Assembly (NCBI GenBank): GCA_030067835.1
Contig: CP092441.1
Location: forward strand, 2,480,001 to 2,544,000
DNA: 64,000 bases
From: Chakrabartyella piscis
GTDB lineage: Bacteria > Bacillota > Clostridia > Lachnospirales > Anaerotignaceae
Direction of reading: 5' to 3'
The notes under the pieces were generated by a model. The model made no database searches, was not told the origin of the DNA, and saw only the letters and a list, made by a program, of their open reading frames with translations. The translations under genes were made by a program, and so were the position numbers. Position 1 is the stretch's first letter. The number at the start of each line of letters is the position of its first letter. Shown here in pieces: positions 19,569 to 27,802 of the stretch.

Positions 19569-19847
19569 CTACAATTTCAACCCTTCAATTGCAGCATAAA
19601 ATTCACCTACCACATCACCCAAAACAGCCCTTGGTTCTGTAACACCAAGCCTGCTTTCAGACAACTGTGCCAAATACCATTCTCCTCGTTCATATACCTG
19701 ACCAACAGTCACAGGACACCCTTCTTTTGTTGCCAATTCACAAAGTGCCAGCGTTGGGTCTTTCTCTTGTTTGGTTGCCAAAATCGTCTTTTGTAGCATT
19801 GGATTTCCCTTTGCTTTTTCCAATAATAACGTCAAACCATCTTTCAT
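19569..19847 (-). CDS. Small protein of unknown function (weak Nif11-like pattern)
   Basis: A GGAGG site precedes ATG 19847, and the frame is intact for 92 residues, so it is probably real. The first part, GLTLLLEKAKGNPMLQKTILATKQEKDPTLALCELATKEGCPVTVGQ, resembles the helix-turn pattern of Nif11/nitrile-hydratase-like leader domains (helix, DP, ALCxLAxxxGxxVT). No peptide-modification enzyme or exporter is nearby, and the C-terminus lacks a cysteine-rich core, so I do not call it a precursor peptide. It converges on the metallophosphoesterase gene. Confidence 0.6.
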   Translation of the reverse strand: MKDGLTLLLEKAKGNPMLQKTILATKQEKDPTLALCELATKEGCPVTVGQVYERGEWYLAQLSESRLGVTEPRAVLGDVVGEFYAAIEGLKL

Positions 19848-19923
19848 AAAAACACCTCCATAGTCACAATATACCCATTCAAAAGAAATTCATGTAAAAC
19901 CTCTGATATATCTGTTTTTTTGT

Positions 19924-19953
19924 TGCTTTTTGGCTTTGGTTTGTGCTAAAATG
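19924..19953 (+). promoter_or_regulatory. Probable promoter of the SulP gene
   Basis: TTGCTT (19924-19929) and TAAAAT (19948-19953) are 18 bases apart. Transcription would start near 19960, which argues against in-frame starts at 19930-19963 and for TTG 20005. Confidence 0.45.
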
Positions 19954-20004
19954 TTTTCTGGTATGATTCTAAAAATAACAAATAATTTAGGGGGCTTGAC
20001 AAAA

Positions 20005-21666
20005 TTGTCAAAGGGTAACGGGTATATTTCAGATTTGAAAAAAGAGTTCAAAGGGTATAATAGCAAAAAGCTATCACAAGATGTAATGGCTGGTTTAACA
20101 GTTGCTGCTGTGGCTTTGCCATTGGCTTTGGCGTTTGCTGTCAGTAGTGGTGCGCCTGCTGCTGCTGGTTTGATTACTGCCATTTTGGGTGGTATTTTAA
20201 TGAGTAGTTTTTCTGGTGGATATTATCAGATTTCCGGGCCTACTGGAACCATGGCTGGTGTATTATTGGTTTTGGTTGCAGAATATGGGATGCAGGGTAT
20301 TTTCATAACTGGTTTGTTGGCTGGTATTTTCCTAGTCATTGCTGGTGTGCTGCATCTTGGAAATTTGACTTCCTATATTCCTATGCCTGTGGTCACAGGG
20401 TTTACTTCTGGGATTGCAATTATGATTGCTTTGGGACAAATTGACAATCTTTTCGGTGTCACCAGTGTTGGTAATTCCTTGGTAGAAAAAATCTTAAGCT
20501 ATGGTCACCTTGGTTTTTCACCTGATTATTTGACCCTTGGCATTGGGATTGCAGTCACTGCATTTATTGTGGTATTTCCAAAGAAAATCGGTGCCATTAT
20601 TCCACCATCACTCCTTGGTTTGATTTTGGCAACTGCTGCTTCCATCCATTTCGGTTGGGATGTTGCAACTGTTGGAGAAATTCCTCAAACTTTGCTTCCA
20701 GATGCACGTTTGAAACTTTCTGAAATTCCTTGGAGGGAAATGAACCATTTTATTGCACCCGCCATGAGTATTGCAATGCTTTCTATGATTGAAAGTTTGC
20801 TTTGTGGTGCCAGTGCTGGTCATATGGTTGGTGTAAAGTTAAAAAATGATACAGAGCTCATTTCCAAAGGTGTTGGTAACATTGTGGTTCCATTCTTTGG
20901 TGGTATTCCTGCAACTGCTGCTTTGGCAAGAACAAGCATGGCAATCAAGTCTGGTTGTCAAACACGTATCACTGGTGTTGTACATGGTATTGGTTTGCTC
21001 ATTGCGATGTTGGTTTTGGCTCCTGTTATGTCCAAGATTCCACTTTCTGCATTGTCTGGTGTTTTGCTTGTCACCACCTACAATATGAACGATTGGGACA
21101 GCATTAAGAGTTTCTTTGATGGTAAATTCAAAGGTGCCATCTCCAAATATTTTGTCACAATGCTTGCAACCATTATCTTCGATTTGACCATTGCAATTGC
21201 TGCTGGTGTTGTTTTATCCTTGTGTTTGTTGGTTGCGAAACTTTCCAAGTTGGAAATTGCATATGATCCTGTGAATATGGAGCGTTTGGGTGAAGAAAAT
21301 CAAGAACTTATGGTTCGTTATAGCAAAACCATGGTGGTGTATATCTCCGGTGCTATGATTTTCTCCAACACCGATTCTTTGGACGAAATCCCACCACATT
21401 TGGAAGGATATGATACCTTGTTATTCTCTTTGCGTGGTGTGTCTGAATTGGATATTTCCAGTGGTCAAGCACTTTATGAAACGGTAGAAACCATGCAAAA
21501 ACAAGGTGTGGATATTATGTTCTGTGGTGTCAATGAAAAGGTACATGTGATGATGCAACGTACCAAGATTACAGATTTGGTTGGTGAAGATAGCTTCTAT
21601 TGGAGTGCTGTACATGCTCTTGGTCAATTGCACCCAAGAAATGATATGCTTCACGAAGAAGAATAA
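20005..21666 (+). CDS. SulP-family inorganic anion transporter with STAS domain
   Basis: From TTG 20005 (AGGGGG about 10 bases upstream) the product is about 553 residues; the frame is open back to 19930, but a likely promoter lies there. The start KKEFKGYNSKKLSQDVMAGLTVAAVALPLALAFAVSSGAPAAAGLITAILGG is the classic SulP signature, followed by GPTGTMAGVL and ten or more further membrane segments. The C-terminal STAS domain (from about residue 430) includes VVYISGAMIFSNTDSL and LRGVSELDISSGQALYETVETM. Substrate could be sulfate, bicarbonate or another anion. No sulfate-assimilation genes are adjacent. Confidence 0.93.
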   Translation: MSKGNGYISDLKKEFKGYNSKKLSQDVMAGLTVAAVALPLALAFAVSSGAPAAAGLITAILGGILMSSFSGGYYQISGPTGTMAGVLLVLVAEYGMQGIFITGLLAGIFLVIAGVLHLGNLTSYIPMPVVTGFTSGIAIMIALGQIDNLFGVTSVGNSLVEKILSYGHLGFSPDYLTLGIGIAVTAFIVVFPKKIGAIIPPSLLGLILATAASIHFGWDVATVGEIPQTLLPDARLKLSEIPWREMNHFIAPAMSIAMLSMIESLLCGASAGHMVGVKLKNDTELISKGVGNIVVPFFGGIPATAALARTSMAIKSGCQTRITGVVHGIGLLIAMLVLAPVMSKIPLSALSGVLLVTTYNMNDWDSIKSFFDGKFKGAISKYFVTMLATIIFDLTIAIAAGVVLSLCLLVAKLSKLEIAYDPVNMERLGEENQELMVRYSKTMVVYISGAMIFSNTDSLDEIPPHLEGYDTLLFSLRGVSELDISSGQALYETVETMQKQGVDIMFCGVNEKVHVMMQRTKITDLVGEDSFYWSAVHALGQLHPRNDMLHEEE

Positions 21667-21742
21667 TAGAATAGAATCAATTTGAGGAAGTTGGCTTATG
21701 GCTGGCTTCCTTTTTTGATGTTTCTTGTTGATAGTTGCAAAA

Positions 21743-21768
21743 CGGTTGATTCGTGAATCAACCCTACA
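21743..21768. repeat. TGTAGGG-edge palindrome
   Basis: Stem GGTTGATT/AATCAACC followed by CCTACA, just downstream of the SulP gene. Confidence 0.7.
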
Positions 21769-21778
21769 CCTACCATCC

Positions 21779-21873
21779 TGTATAAAAGGTCTTTTATATT
21801 TTGTAGGGTACGCATTGTATGCGTATCGAAAGCGAAATGCATACAATGCATTCCCTACGTAATGAGAGATATT
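21779..21873 (+). repeat. Composite double palindrome, copy 1
   Basis: A hairpin ATAAAAGGTCTTTTAT is followed by two head-to-head palindromes: TGTAGGG with stem TACGCAT/ATGCGTA, then AATGCAT/ATGCATT ending in CCCTAC. An inverted, about 95% identical copy lies at 36385-36466. Confidence 0.75.
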
Positions 21874-21908
21874 TATACATAATTGGAATCTTATTTTTTT
21901 GCAACACA

Positions 21909-21956
21909 AAAGTCCCTGCTACAACAAATCGGCATCGTTGCAACAGGGACCTTCCC
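21909..21956 (-). terminator. Terminator after the lpdA gene
   Basis: GTCCCTGTTGCAAC pairs with GTTGTAGCAGGGAC, followed on the minus strand by TTTTGTG. It lies about 50 bases beyond the lpdA stop. Confidence 0.65.
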
Positions 21957-22006
21957 CAAATAAAACACTTATCTCTTATGTAATTGGAGTATCCTCCAGT
22001 ACATTT

Positions 22007-23734
22007 TTATTTTTTAGGCAAATGGATACATTGACCCAAAGCATCGCCACAAGCTTCAGCAAATGCTTCTGTGAATGTTGGATGAGGGTGAATCATTTCG
22101 CATACTTCGTATACTGTGATTTCCATATCCATCAACACTTTTGCTTCCATAATCATTTCTGTAGCAGATGGTCCTACGATATGAGCACCAAGAATTTCGC
22201 CATATTTTGTTTCAATGATAACTTTGACAAAACCGTCTGTTTCGCCAGAAGCCAAAGCACGACCATTTGCAACAAATGGGAATTTACCAACAGAAACGTT
22301 GCTATATTTTTCTTTTGCTTGTTCTTCACTCAAACCAACGCTTGCAGCTTCTGGCATTGTGTACAAACAACCAGGAACTTTTGTCAAATCACAAATTTCG
22401 TTGTGACCCATAGCGTTTGCAGCAGCAACTTCACCCATTTTGAATGCAGCATGAGCAAGCATACTTCTACCATTGATATCCCCAGCAGCAAAGATGTTTG
22501 GAACAGAAGTTTTCATAGCATCGTCAACAACAATTTTGCCACGTACCACTTCGATATCATCTGCCAATGTACCCAAGCATTCCAAATCAGAGCTTCTACC
22601 GATGGAAAGCAAAACGATATCTGCTTCGATAGGTTCTTCATCAGAAACATGCAAAACTGGTTTGTCGCCATTTTGTGTCAATTTTTCAACTTGTTTGTTG
22701 TTGAGCACACGAACGCCAGATTTTTCCAAGGATTTTTTCACAGCTACAGAAACGTCTTTGTCCATTACAGGAACCACACGATCTGCCAATTCAACGATGG
22801 TTACTTCACTACCGAAGCCATTGAACGCAGTTGCAATTTCACAACCGATAACGCCACCACCGATCACTGCCAAACGTTTTGGAACTTCTGTAATATCCAA
22901 GATACCATCAGAGGTCATTACATTTGGTTGTTCGATACCAGGAATTGGAATCATACCAGCTTTGGAACCACCACAAAGGATGATATTGGTTGCTTCGTAA
23001 ACTGTGCCATTTGCTTCCACTTGGTTTTTGCCAACCAATTTTGCAGCACCAGCGATGGATTTGATGCCATTGCTTTTCAACAAACCAGCAACACCGCCAG
23101 TCAATTGCTTCACTACATTGTTTTTGTAGTCCACAACTTTAGGCATATCCAAGCTCATAGAAGAAACATCTACATTGACACCACGGCTACCAGCATGTTT
23201 CACTGTTTCCATGTATTCAGCTGTTTTGATGTATGTTTTTGTAGGGATACAACCTCTATTCAAGCATGTACCACCAACAACGTCTTTTTCAAAGATGATA
23301 ACTTTGCCACCCAATTGTGCAGCTTTGATTGCAGCAACATAACCAGCAGGACCACCACCGATAACAGCCACATCGTATTCAAATCCACCAGATGTAGGAG
23401 CTGGAGCAGCAGCAACAGGAGCAGCTACAGGTGCAGCAACAGGAGCTGGAGCAACACCAGGTACAACAACACCAGCAGGTTGTTCTACTTTTTCACCTTC
23501 AGCGCCAACGAAAGCAATGACTGTAACAACAGGAACCACTTCGCCATCTTCATAATATTTTGCAAGCAAAGTACCATCAGCAGGCGCTTCCACTTCCATG
23601 TTGACTTTATCTGTTTCGATTTCCAAAAGTGCATCGCCCTCTGATACTTTGTCGCCTACATTTTTGAACCATTGGATGATTTTACCTTCTTGCATATCCA
23701 TGCCAGCCTTTGGCATAATTACTTCTACTGCCAT
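22007..23734 (-). CDS. lpdA: Dihydrolipoamide dehydrogenase (E3) with N-terminal lipoyl domain
   Basis: The 575-residue protein starts at ATG 23734. Residues 1-80 are a lipoyl domain (MAVEVIMPKAGMDMQEGKIIQW; lipoylated Lys in EIETDKVNMEV), joined by an Ala/Pro linker to an FAD disulfide oxidoreductase: VAVIGGGPAGYVAAIKAAQLGG, redox-active GGTCLNRGCIPTK, NAD-binding AVIGGGVIGCEIATAFNGFG, FAAGDINGRSMLAHAA and the C-terminal HPHPTFTEAFAEA with the catalytic His. It reoxidises dihydrolipoamide of the complex encoded just upstream. The lipoyl domain is nearly identical to that of the E2 gene, implying recent copying. Confidence 0.96.
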   Translation of the reverse strand: MAVEVIMPKAGMDMQEGKIIQWFKNVGDKVSEGDALLEIETDKVNMEVEAPADGTLLAKYYEDGEVVPVVTVIAFVGAEGEKVEQPAGVVVPGVAPAPVAAPVAAPVAAAPAPTSGGFEYDVAVIGGGPAGYVAAIKAAQLGGKVIIFEKDVVGGTCLNRGCIPTKTYIKTAEYMETVKHAGSRGVNVDVSSMSLDMPKVVDYKNNVVKQLTGGVAGLLKSNGIKSIAGAAKLVGKNQVEANGTVYEATNIILCGGSKAGMIPIPGIEQPNVMTSDGILDITEVPKRLAVIGGGVIGCEIATAFNGFGSEVTIVELADRVVPVMDKDVSVAVKKSLEKSGVRVLNNKQVEKLTQNGDKPVLHVSDEEPIEADIVLLSIGRSSDLECLGTLADDIEVVRGKIVVDDAMKTSVPNIFAAGDINGRSMLAHAAFKMGEVAAANAMGHNEICDLTKVPGCLYTMPEAASVGLSEEQAKEKYSNVSVGKFPFVANGRALASGETDGFVKVIIETKYGEILGAHIVGPSATEMIMEAKVLMDMEITVYEVCEMIHPHPTFTEAFAEACGDALGQCIHLPKK

Positions 23735-23765
23735 AATATCCTCCTTTTTGGAAATTCCAATATAG

Positions 23766-23791
23766 CGGTCATGGCAAGCCATGACCCTACA
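23766..23791. repeat. TGTAGGG-edge palindrome inside the dehydrogenase operon
   Basis: Stem GGTCATGG/CCATGACC followed by CCTACA, in the 89-base gap between the E2 stop and the E3 ribosome site. Confidence 0.75.
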
Positions 23792-23823
23792 TATATCCGT
23801 TATATTTTAGTTTGGGTTGTATC

Positions 23824-25176
23824 TCACAGCAACAATTCGTATGGGTGTTCCAACAACCATCTCAAAGCTTGCATAAATTCTGCTGCTGGTGCGCCATCCA
23901 AAGATCTATGGTCATGTGCAAAGGAAAGACCAAGTTTTTTTCTAAACATTGGTTCACCTTTGTACAAGCAATATTCATCTGTAATTGCACAAACACCCAA
24001 AATACAGGAATTTGGTTGGTTGATGATTGGTGTGAAGGATTCCACGCCATACATACCAACGTTTGTTACAGTGAAAGTAGAACCGCTCATTTCATCCATT
24101 GTCAATTTGCCAGCTCTTGCTTTTTTCGCCATATCTTTTGCGTATGTTGCAAGTTCATTCATGGATTTTTTGTCTGCATCTACCAATACAGGAACAACCA
24201 AACCAGCGTCGATTGCAACAGCCATACCAAGATTTACGCTTTCTTCGTATACAATTTCATCGCCTTGAATGTTTACCAAAGGATTTTTGTCAGCACCCAA
24301 TGCTTTTGCAACTGCTTTCAAAACAAAGTCATTTACAGAGAATTTCACTTCACGACCTTCATTGATTTTCGCTCTAAGTGCCATCAAATCTGTAACGTCT
24401 GCTTTGGAGTTTTGTGTTACTTCTGGGATTTCTGTTCTGGATTGGCTCATTCTTTGTGCTACCACTTTTCTCATACCAGAAAGTTTCACACGTTTCACGC
24501 CAACGCTTGCCACAACAATTTCTTCCACAACAGGAGCTTCTGCCGCTTTTGCAGCACCATATACATCTGCTTTTGTGATTTTGTTGTTGTAACCAGTACC
24601 AACGATAGAAGCCAAGTCCACACCCAAATCAAGAGCAATGCGTTTTGCCAAAGGTGTAACAGAAATTTTACCTTCTGCACTGAGTTCTTCCAAATATTTT
24701 ACAACGTCACGAGCTTTGACTTCGCCCATTTCGCCAGTTGGTGCAACTGCATTCAAGGAAATGCCATTTTCTGCTGCCATTGCTTTTGCAAGTGGAGTTG
24801 CAGGAACATAACCTGTAGTGATGACTGGTGCTGCTTTTGCCACTGAAGCTGCAACTGGTGCTGCCACAGGTGCTGGAGCTGCTGCTGCTGGTGCTGCTGC
24901 TGGAACTGCGCCACCTGCTGGTTGTTCCACTTTTTCACCTTCTGCACCAACAAAAGCAATTACTGTAACAACAGGAACCACTTCACCATCTTCATAATAT
25001 TTTGCAAGCAAAACACCGTCTGCTGGTGCTTCTACTTCCATATTGACTTTATCTGTTTCAATTTCCAAGAGTGCATCACCTTCAGCAACTTTGTCGCCTA
25101 CGTTTTTGAACCATTGGATGATTTTTCCTTCTTGCATATCCATGCCAGCCTTTGGCATAATTACTTCTACTGCCAT
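23824..25176 (-). CDS. Dihydrolipoamide acyltransferase (E2) of a 2-oxoacid/acetoin dehydrogenase complex
   Basis: About 450 residues from ATG 25176. Domains in order: lipoyl (1-80, Lys in EIETDKVNMEV), Ala/Pro linker, peripheral subunit-binding domain (ATPLAKAMAAENGISLNAVAPTGEMGEVKARDVVKYL), a second PSBD-like segment (SVTPLAKRIALDLGVDLASIVGTGYNNKITKADV) and the catalytic domain ending with HDHRSLDGAPAAEFMQ, where His and Asp act in acyl transfer. Two consecutive PSBD-like segments are visible. It forms the core of the complex and passes the acyl group to CoA. Acetyl from acetoin or pyruvate is the likeliest cargo. Confidence 0.93.
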   Translation of the reverse strand: MAVEVIMPKAGMDMQEGKIIQWFKNVGDKVAEGDALLEIETDKVNMEVEAPADGVLLAKYYEDGEVVPVVTVIAFVGAEGEKVEQPAGGAVPAAAPAAAAPAPVAAPVAASVAKAAPVITTGYVPATPLAKAMAAENGISLNAVAPTGEMGEVKARDVVKYLEELSAEGKISVTPLAKRIALDLGVDLASIVGTGYNNKITKADVYGAAKAAEAPVVEEIVVASVGVKRVKLSGMRKVVAQRMSQSRTEIPEVTQNSKADVTDLMALRAKINEGREVKFSVNDFVLKAVAKALGADKNPLVNIQGDEIVYEESVNLGMAVAIDAGLVVPVLVDADKKSMNELATYAKDMAKKARAGKLTMDEMSGSTFTVTNVGMYGVESFTPIINQPNSCILGVCAITDEYCLYKGEPMFRKKLGLSFAHDHRSLDGAPAAEFMQALRWLLEHPYELLL

Positions 25177-25230
25177 ATTAACGCTCCCTTCGTCCAAAAG
25201 TTATTTCTGCTTCCAGTATAGTCTGTCAAA

Positions 25231-26214
25231 TTAAGCAAGTGTTTTTTTAACAGCTGCAATAATTTTATCTTCGTCAGGCAAAACGCCTTTTTCCAAGATA
25301 GGGCAGAAAGGAACAGGAACATCTTCAGAAGCCAAACGAATGATTGGTGCATCCAAGTAGTTGAATGCTTCGCTTTCTGTGATGGTTGCAGCAATTTCGC
25401 CACCCAAACCACCAGTTTTTACAGCTTCGTGTACGATGATACAGTGTTTTGTTTTCTTAACGGATTCGATGATACAAGGTTTGTCCATTGGATACAATGT
25501 TCTCAAATCGATTACTTCTACGTTGATGCCTTCAGCAGCCAATTTTTCAGCAGCACCCAAACAGAAATGAACCATTCTACCATAAGTTACGATGGTACAA
25601 TCAGAACCTTCTTTTTTGATATCAGCAACACCCAAAGGAATTGTGTATTCGCCTTCTGGAACCAAACCTTTTGTGTTGTAAAGCAATTTTTGTTCCAAGA
25701 ACATAACAGGGTTGTTGTCACGAATGGAAGATTTCAACAAACCTTTTGCATCTTCTGGTGTAGAAGGAATAACCACTTTCAAACCAGGTGTGTGGCAAAG
25801 AAGTGCTTCCAAAGATTGGGAATGTTGTGCTGCTGCACCAGTACCACCACCAGAAGCTGTTCTCATTACCATAGGAACACTGTGGTTACCACCCAACATA
25901 TATCTAAGTTTTGGAGCTTGGTTTACCAACATATCGTAGCAAACACACAAGAAATCAGAGAACATGATTTCTGCGATAGGACGCATTCCTGTCATAGCAG
26001 AACCAATTGCTGCACCCATGAAACCTGTTTCAGAAATAGGTGTTTCCATAATTCTTTCAGGTCCAAATCTATCGTAAAGGTCACCAGATACACCGAAAGC
26101 ACCTTTGTAGATACCGATGTCTTCACCCAACATATATACGTTTTCGTCACGTTCCATTTCTTCTGCAAGTGCTTCTCTAATTGCTTCTTTGTATGTCATT
26201 TCAATTTTACCCAT
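25231..26214 (-). CDS. Dehydrogenase E1 component, beta subunit
   Basis: The 327-residue protein is a transketolase-like E1 beta: [83 protein letters not shown], then [26 protein letters not shown] and [17 protein letters not shown]. Together with the alpha subunit it binds thiamine diphosphate and decarboxylates the 2-oxo or acetoin substrate. It lies 23 bases after the alpha gene and 54 before E2. The PHE-type acetoin and pyruvate enzymes are hard to separate at this level. Confidence 0.94.
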   Translation of the reverse strand: MGKIEMTYKEAIREALAEEMERDENVYMLGEDIGIYKGAFGVSGDLYDRFGPERIMETPISETGFMGAAIGSAMTGMRPIAEIMFSDFLCVCYDMLVNQAPKLRYMLGGNHSVPMVMRTASGGGTGAAAQHSQSLEALLCHTPGLKVVIPSTPEDAKGLLKSSIRDNNPVMFLEQKLLYNTKGLVPEGEYTIPLGVADIKKEGSDCTIVTYGRMVHFCLGAAEKLAAEGINVEVIDLRTLYPMDKPCIIESVKKTKHCIIVHEAVKTGGLGGEIAATITESEAFNYLDAPIIRLASEDVPVPFCPILEKGVLPDEDKIIAAVKKTLA

Positions 26215-26237
26215 GTCTAATTCTCCTCCTTCTAGTA

Positions 26238-27215
26238 TCAGTCAGCGTAAACGTCATCAAGAACAGTATCCAAAGATGGATATGGACTATCAATTGCAAA
26301 TTGAACTGCATCATCCAATGCTTTTGTAGCATCTGCTTCCACTTGTGCCAATTCTTCTTCTGTTGCAATGCCGTTTTCTAACAAATAAGCTTTGAAGTTT
26401 TTGATAGGGCATTTTTCTCTCCAAGCAGCAATTTCTTCTTTGGTTCTGTACAAGTTACCATCACTTTTGGAGTGACCAGAAATTCTGTAAGAATGTTCTA
26501 CAACCAATACAGGACCATTGCCTTCACCGATGTATTTTCTTGCTTCTTTAACTGCTTCGTATACAGCCAAAACATCATTGCCATCAACGTCGATCGCTTT
26601 CATGCCATAACCAGCTGCTCTATCGGAGATGTTTGTGTTTTTCATAACTTTGGAGATATGTGTGGACATACCGTATGTATTGTTGATACAAACGAACATT
26701 ACAGGCAAGTTCCAAGCTGCTGCAAGGTTCATTGCTTCGTGGCAACCACCTTCATTGGAGGAACCATCTCCAAAGAATACTGCTGTCACTTTGTCTTCGC
26801 CTTTTTTCTTTCTGGTCAAAGCGATACCACAAGCGATTGGAGGTGCAGAACCCAAGATACCATTTCCACTCCAAACACCTTTTGCTTGATCACAGATATG
26901 CATGGAACCGCCACGACCTTTACAAACACCAGTTTCTTTTGCAAAGATTTCAGCCATCATAAGATTTACGTCAACGCCTTTACATACGATTTGGCTATGA
27001 CCTCTATGAGTTGTGATGATTTCGTCTCTTTCTTCCAAACCAGCAACTGTACCTGCTGCTGTTGCTTCTTCACCGATACCCAAGTGAGTTGTGCCGTGGA
27101 TCATACCCAAAGAGAAGTATTTTTGTACTTGTTCTTCGAATTTTCTTGATCTGTGCATATCGGACAAGAGTTTCAAACCAAATTCTTTGCTAATTACTGT
27201 TTCTTTTTTCTTCAT
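26238..27215 (-). CDS. Dehydrogenase E1 component, alpha subunit (acetoin/pyruvate type)
   Basis: About 325 residues from ATG 27215 (GGGAG 8 bases upstream). The thiamine-diphosphate motif is complete: [40 protein letters not shown], and [34 protein letters not shown] matches the acetoin-dehydrogenase branch well. Phosphorylation-loop features of mitochondrial E1 are absent, as expected. First gene of the four-gene complex operon; an imperfect palindrome around GAAACATGTGAAC (about 27270) in its leader could be a regulator site. The lone PTS IIB gene ends 80 bases upstream on the same strand. Confidence 0.92.
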   Translation of the reverse strand: MKKKETVISKEFGLKLLSDMHRSRKFEEQVQKYFSLGMIHGTTHLGIGEEATAAGTVAGLEERDEIITTHRGHSQIVCKGVDVNLMMAEIFAKETGVCKGRGGSMHICDQAKGVWSGNGILGSAPPIACGIALTRKKKGEDKVTAVFFGDGSSNEGGCHEAMNLAAAWNLPVMFVCINNTYGMSTHISKVMKNTNISDRAAGYGMKAIDVDGNDVLAVYEAVKEARKYIGEGNGPVLVVEHSYRISGHSKSDGNLYRTKEEIAAWREKCPIKNFKAYLLENGIATEEELAQVEADATKALDDAVQFAIDSPYPSLDTVLDDVYAD

Positions 27216-27294
27216 TCTGACGCTCCCTTTCAAATAATTAGATTAAAATATATGGGGTTACATTGTTCACATGTTTCATGTTACAGTTTCGTTT

Positions 27295-27570
27295 TCATCT
27301 CATACATTGTATGATTTCACCTTCTACTGTCTGCTTATCTTTTCCCAATAAAATTGGAATTGCATTGATGATGGGTACTGGATAGGTTTCTTGTAGTTGG
27401 ATAGCCGATACAATGAGACTGACACCGTTCATATGATTGGAAATTTCGGTTGCTTTGCATTGTACGATGTTGGCTTGTATTTGAGATGTTTCTAGCAGTG
27501 TACGAATTTTATTATGTACAACTGTCGAGGTAACCAAGCCCGTTGCACATACAATCAAAAGCGTTTTCAC
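27295..27570 (-). CDS. PTS IIB component (galactitol/GatB type)
   Basis: The 91-residue protein starts at GTG 27570 with a GGAGG site. The phosphocysteine loop is CATGLVTSTVV (Cys8), typical of GatB-like IIB subunits. It ends 80 bases upstream of the E1 alpha gene and begins about 145 bases downstream of a terminator that closes the IIC gene, so it may be transcribed with the dehydrogenase operon and not with the permease. It could be a second IIB for the galactitol-type IIC or a signalling IIB for the PRD regulator. Confidence 0.85.
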   Translation of the reverse strand: MKTLLIVCATGLVTSTVVHNKIRTLLETSQIQANIVQCKATEISNHMNGVSLIVSAIQLQETYPVPIINAIPILLGKDKQTVEGEIIQCMR

Positions 27571-27713
27571 CCTACTCCTCCTTTGTATCGTTTATCTTTG
27601 GTTATGTTAAAAGTATACCACCCTTTTTCAGCAATGGAAAGTCTAAAGCATTTCATTTTCAGTGTAAAGAATTTTACTAATAGGACCTTTTTTGTCTCAT
27701 CTATCTTGTGGCA

Positions 27714-27750
27714 TAAAAAAAGGCAAAGATTGTTGAAATCTCTACCTTTT
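27714..27750 (-). terminator. Terminator of the PTS IIB-IIC operon
   Basis: AAGGTAGAGATT and AATCTTTGCCTT form an imperfect stem followed by seven T on the minus strand. Confidence 0.75.
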
Positions 27751-27802
27751 CACTCATGTTTTATGGTTGTAAAAAACAGCTAGTATGCTATGTTTTTCTA
27801 CT

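Noticed and set aside
22007..27215. Long plus-strand frames opposite the dehydrogenase genes (up to 581 residues)
   Set aside because: They are antisense shadows rich in Cys, Phe, Asn and His, caused by the codon use of the real minus-strand genes.
27216..27294. Sigma-54 promoter for the acetoin-type operon
   Set aside because: No GG-N10-GC box at -24/-12 spacing and no AcoR-like activator gene in the window; only a loose palindrome is present.
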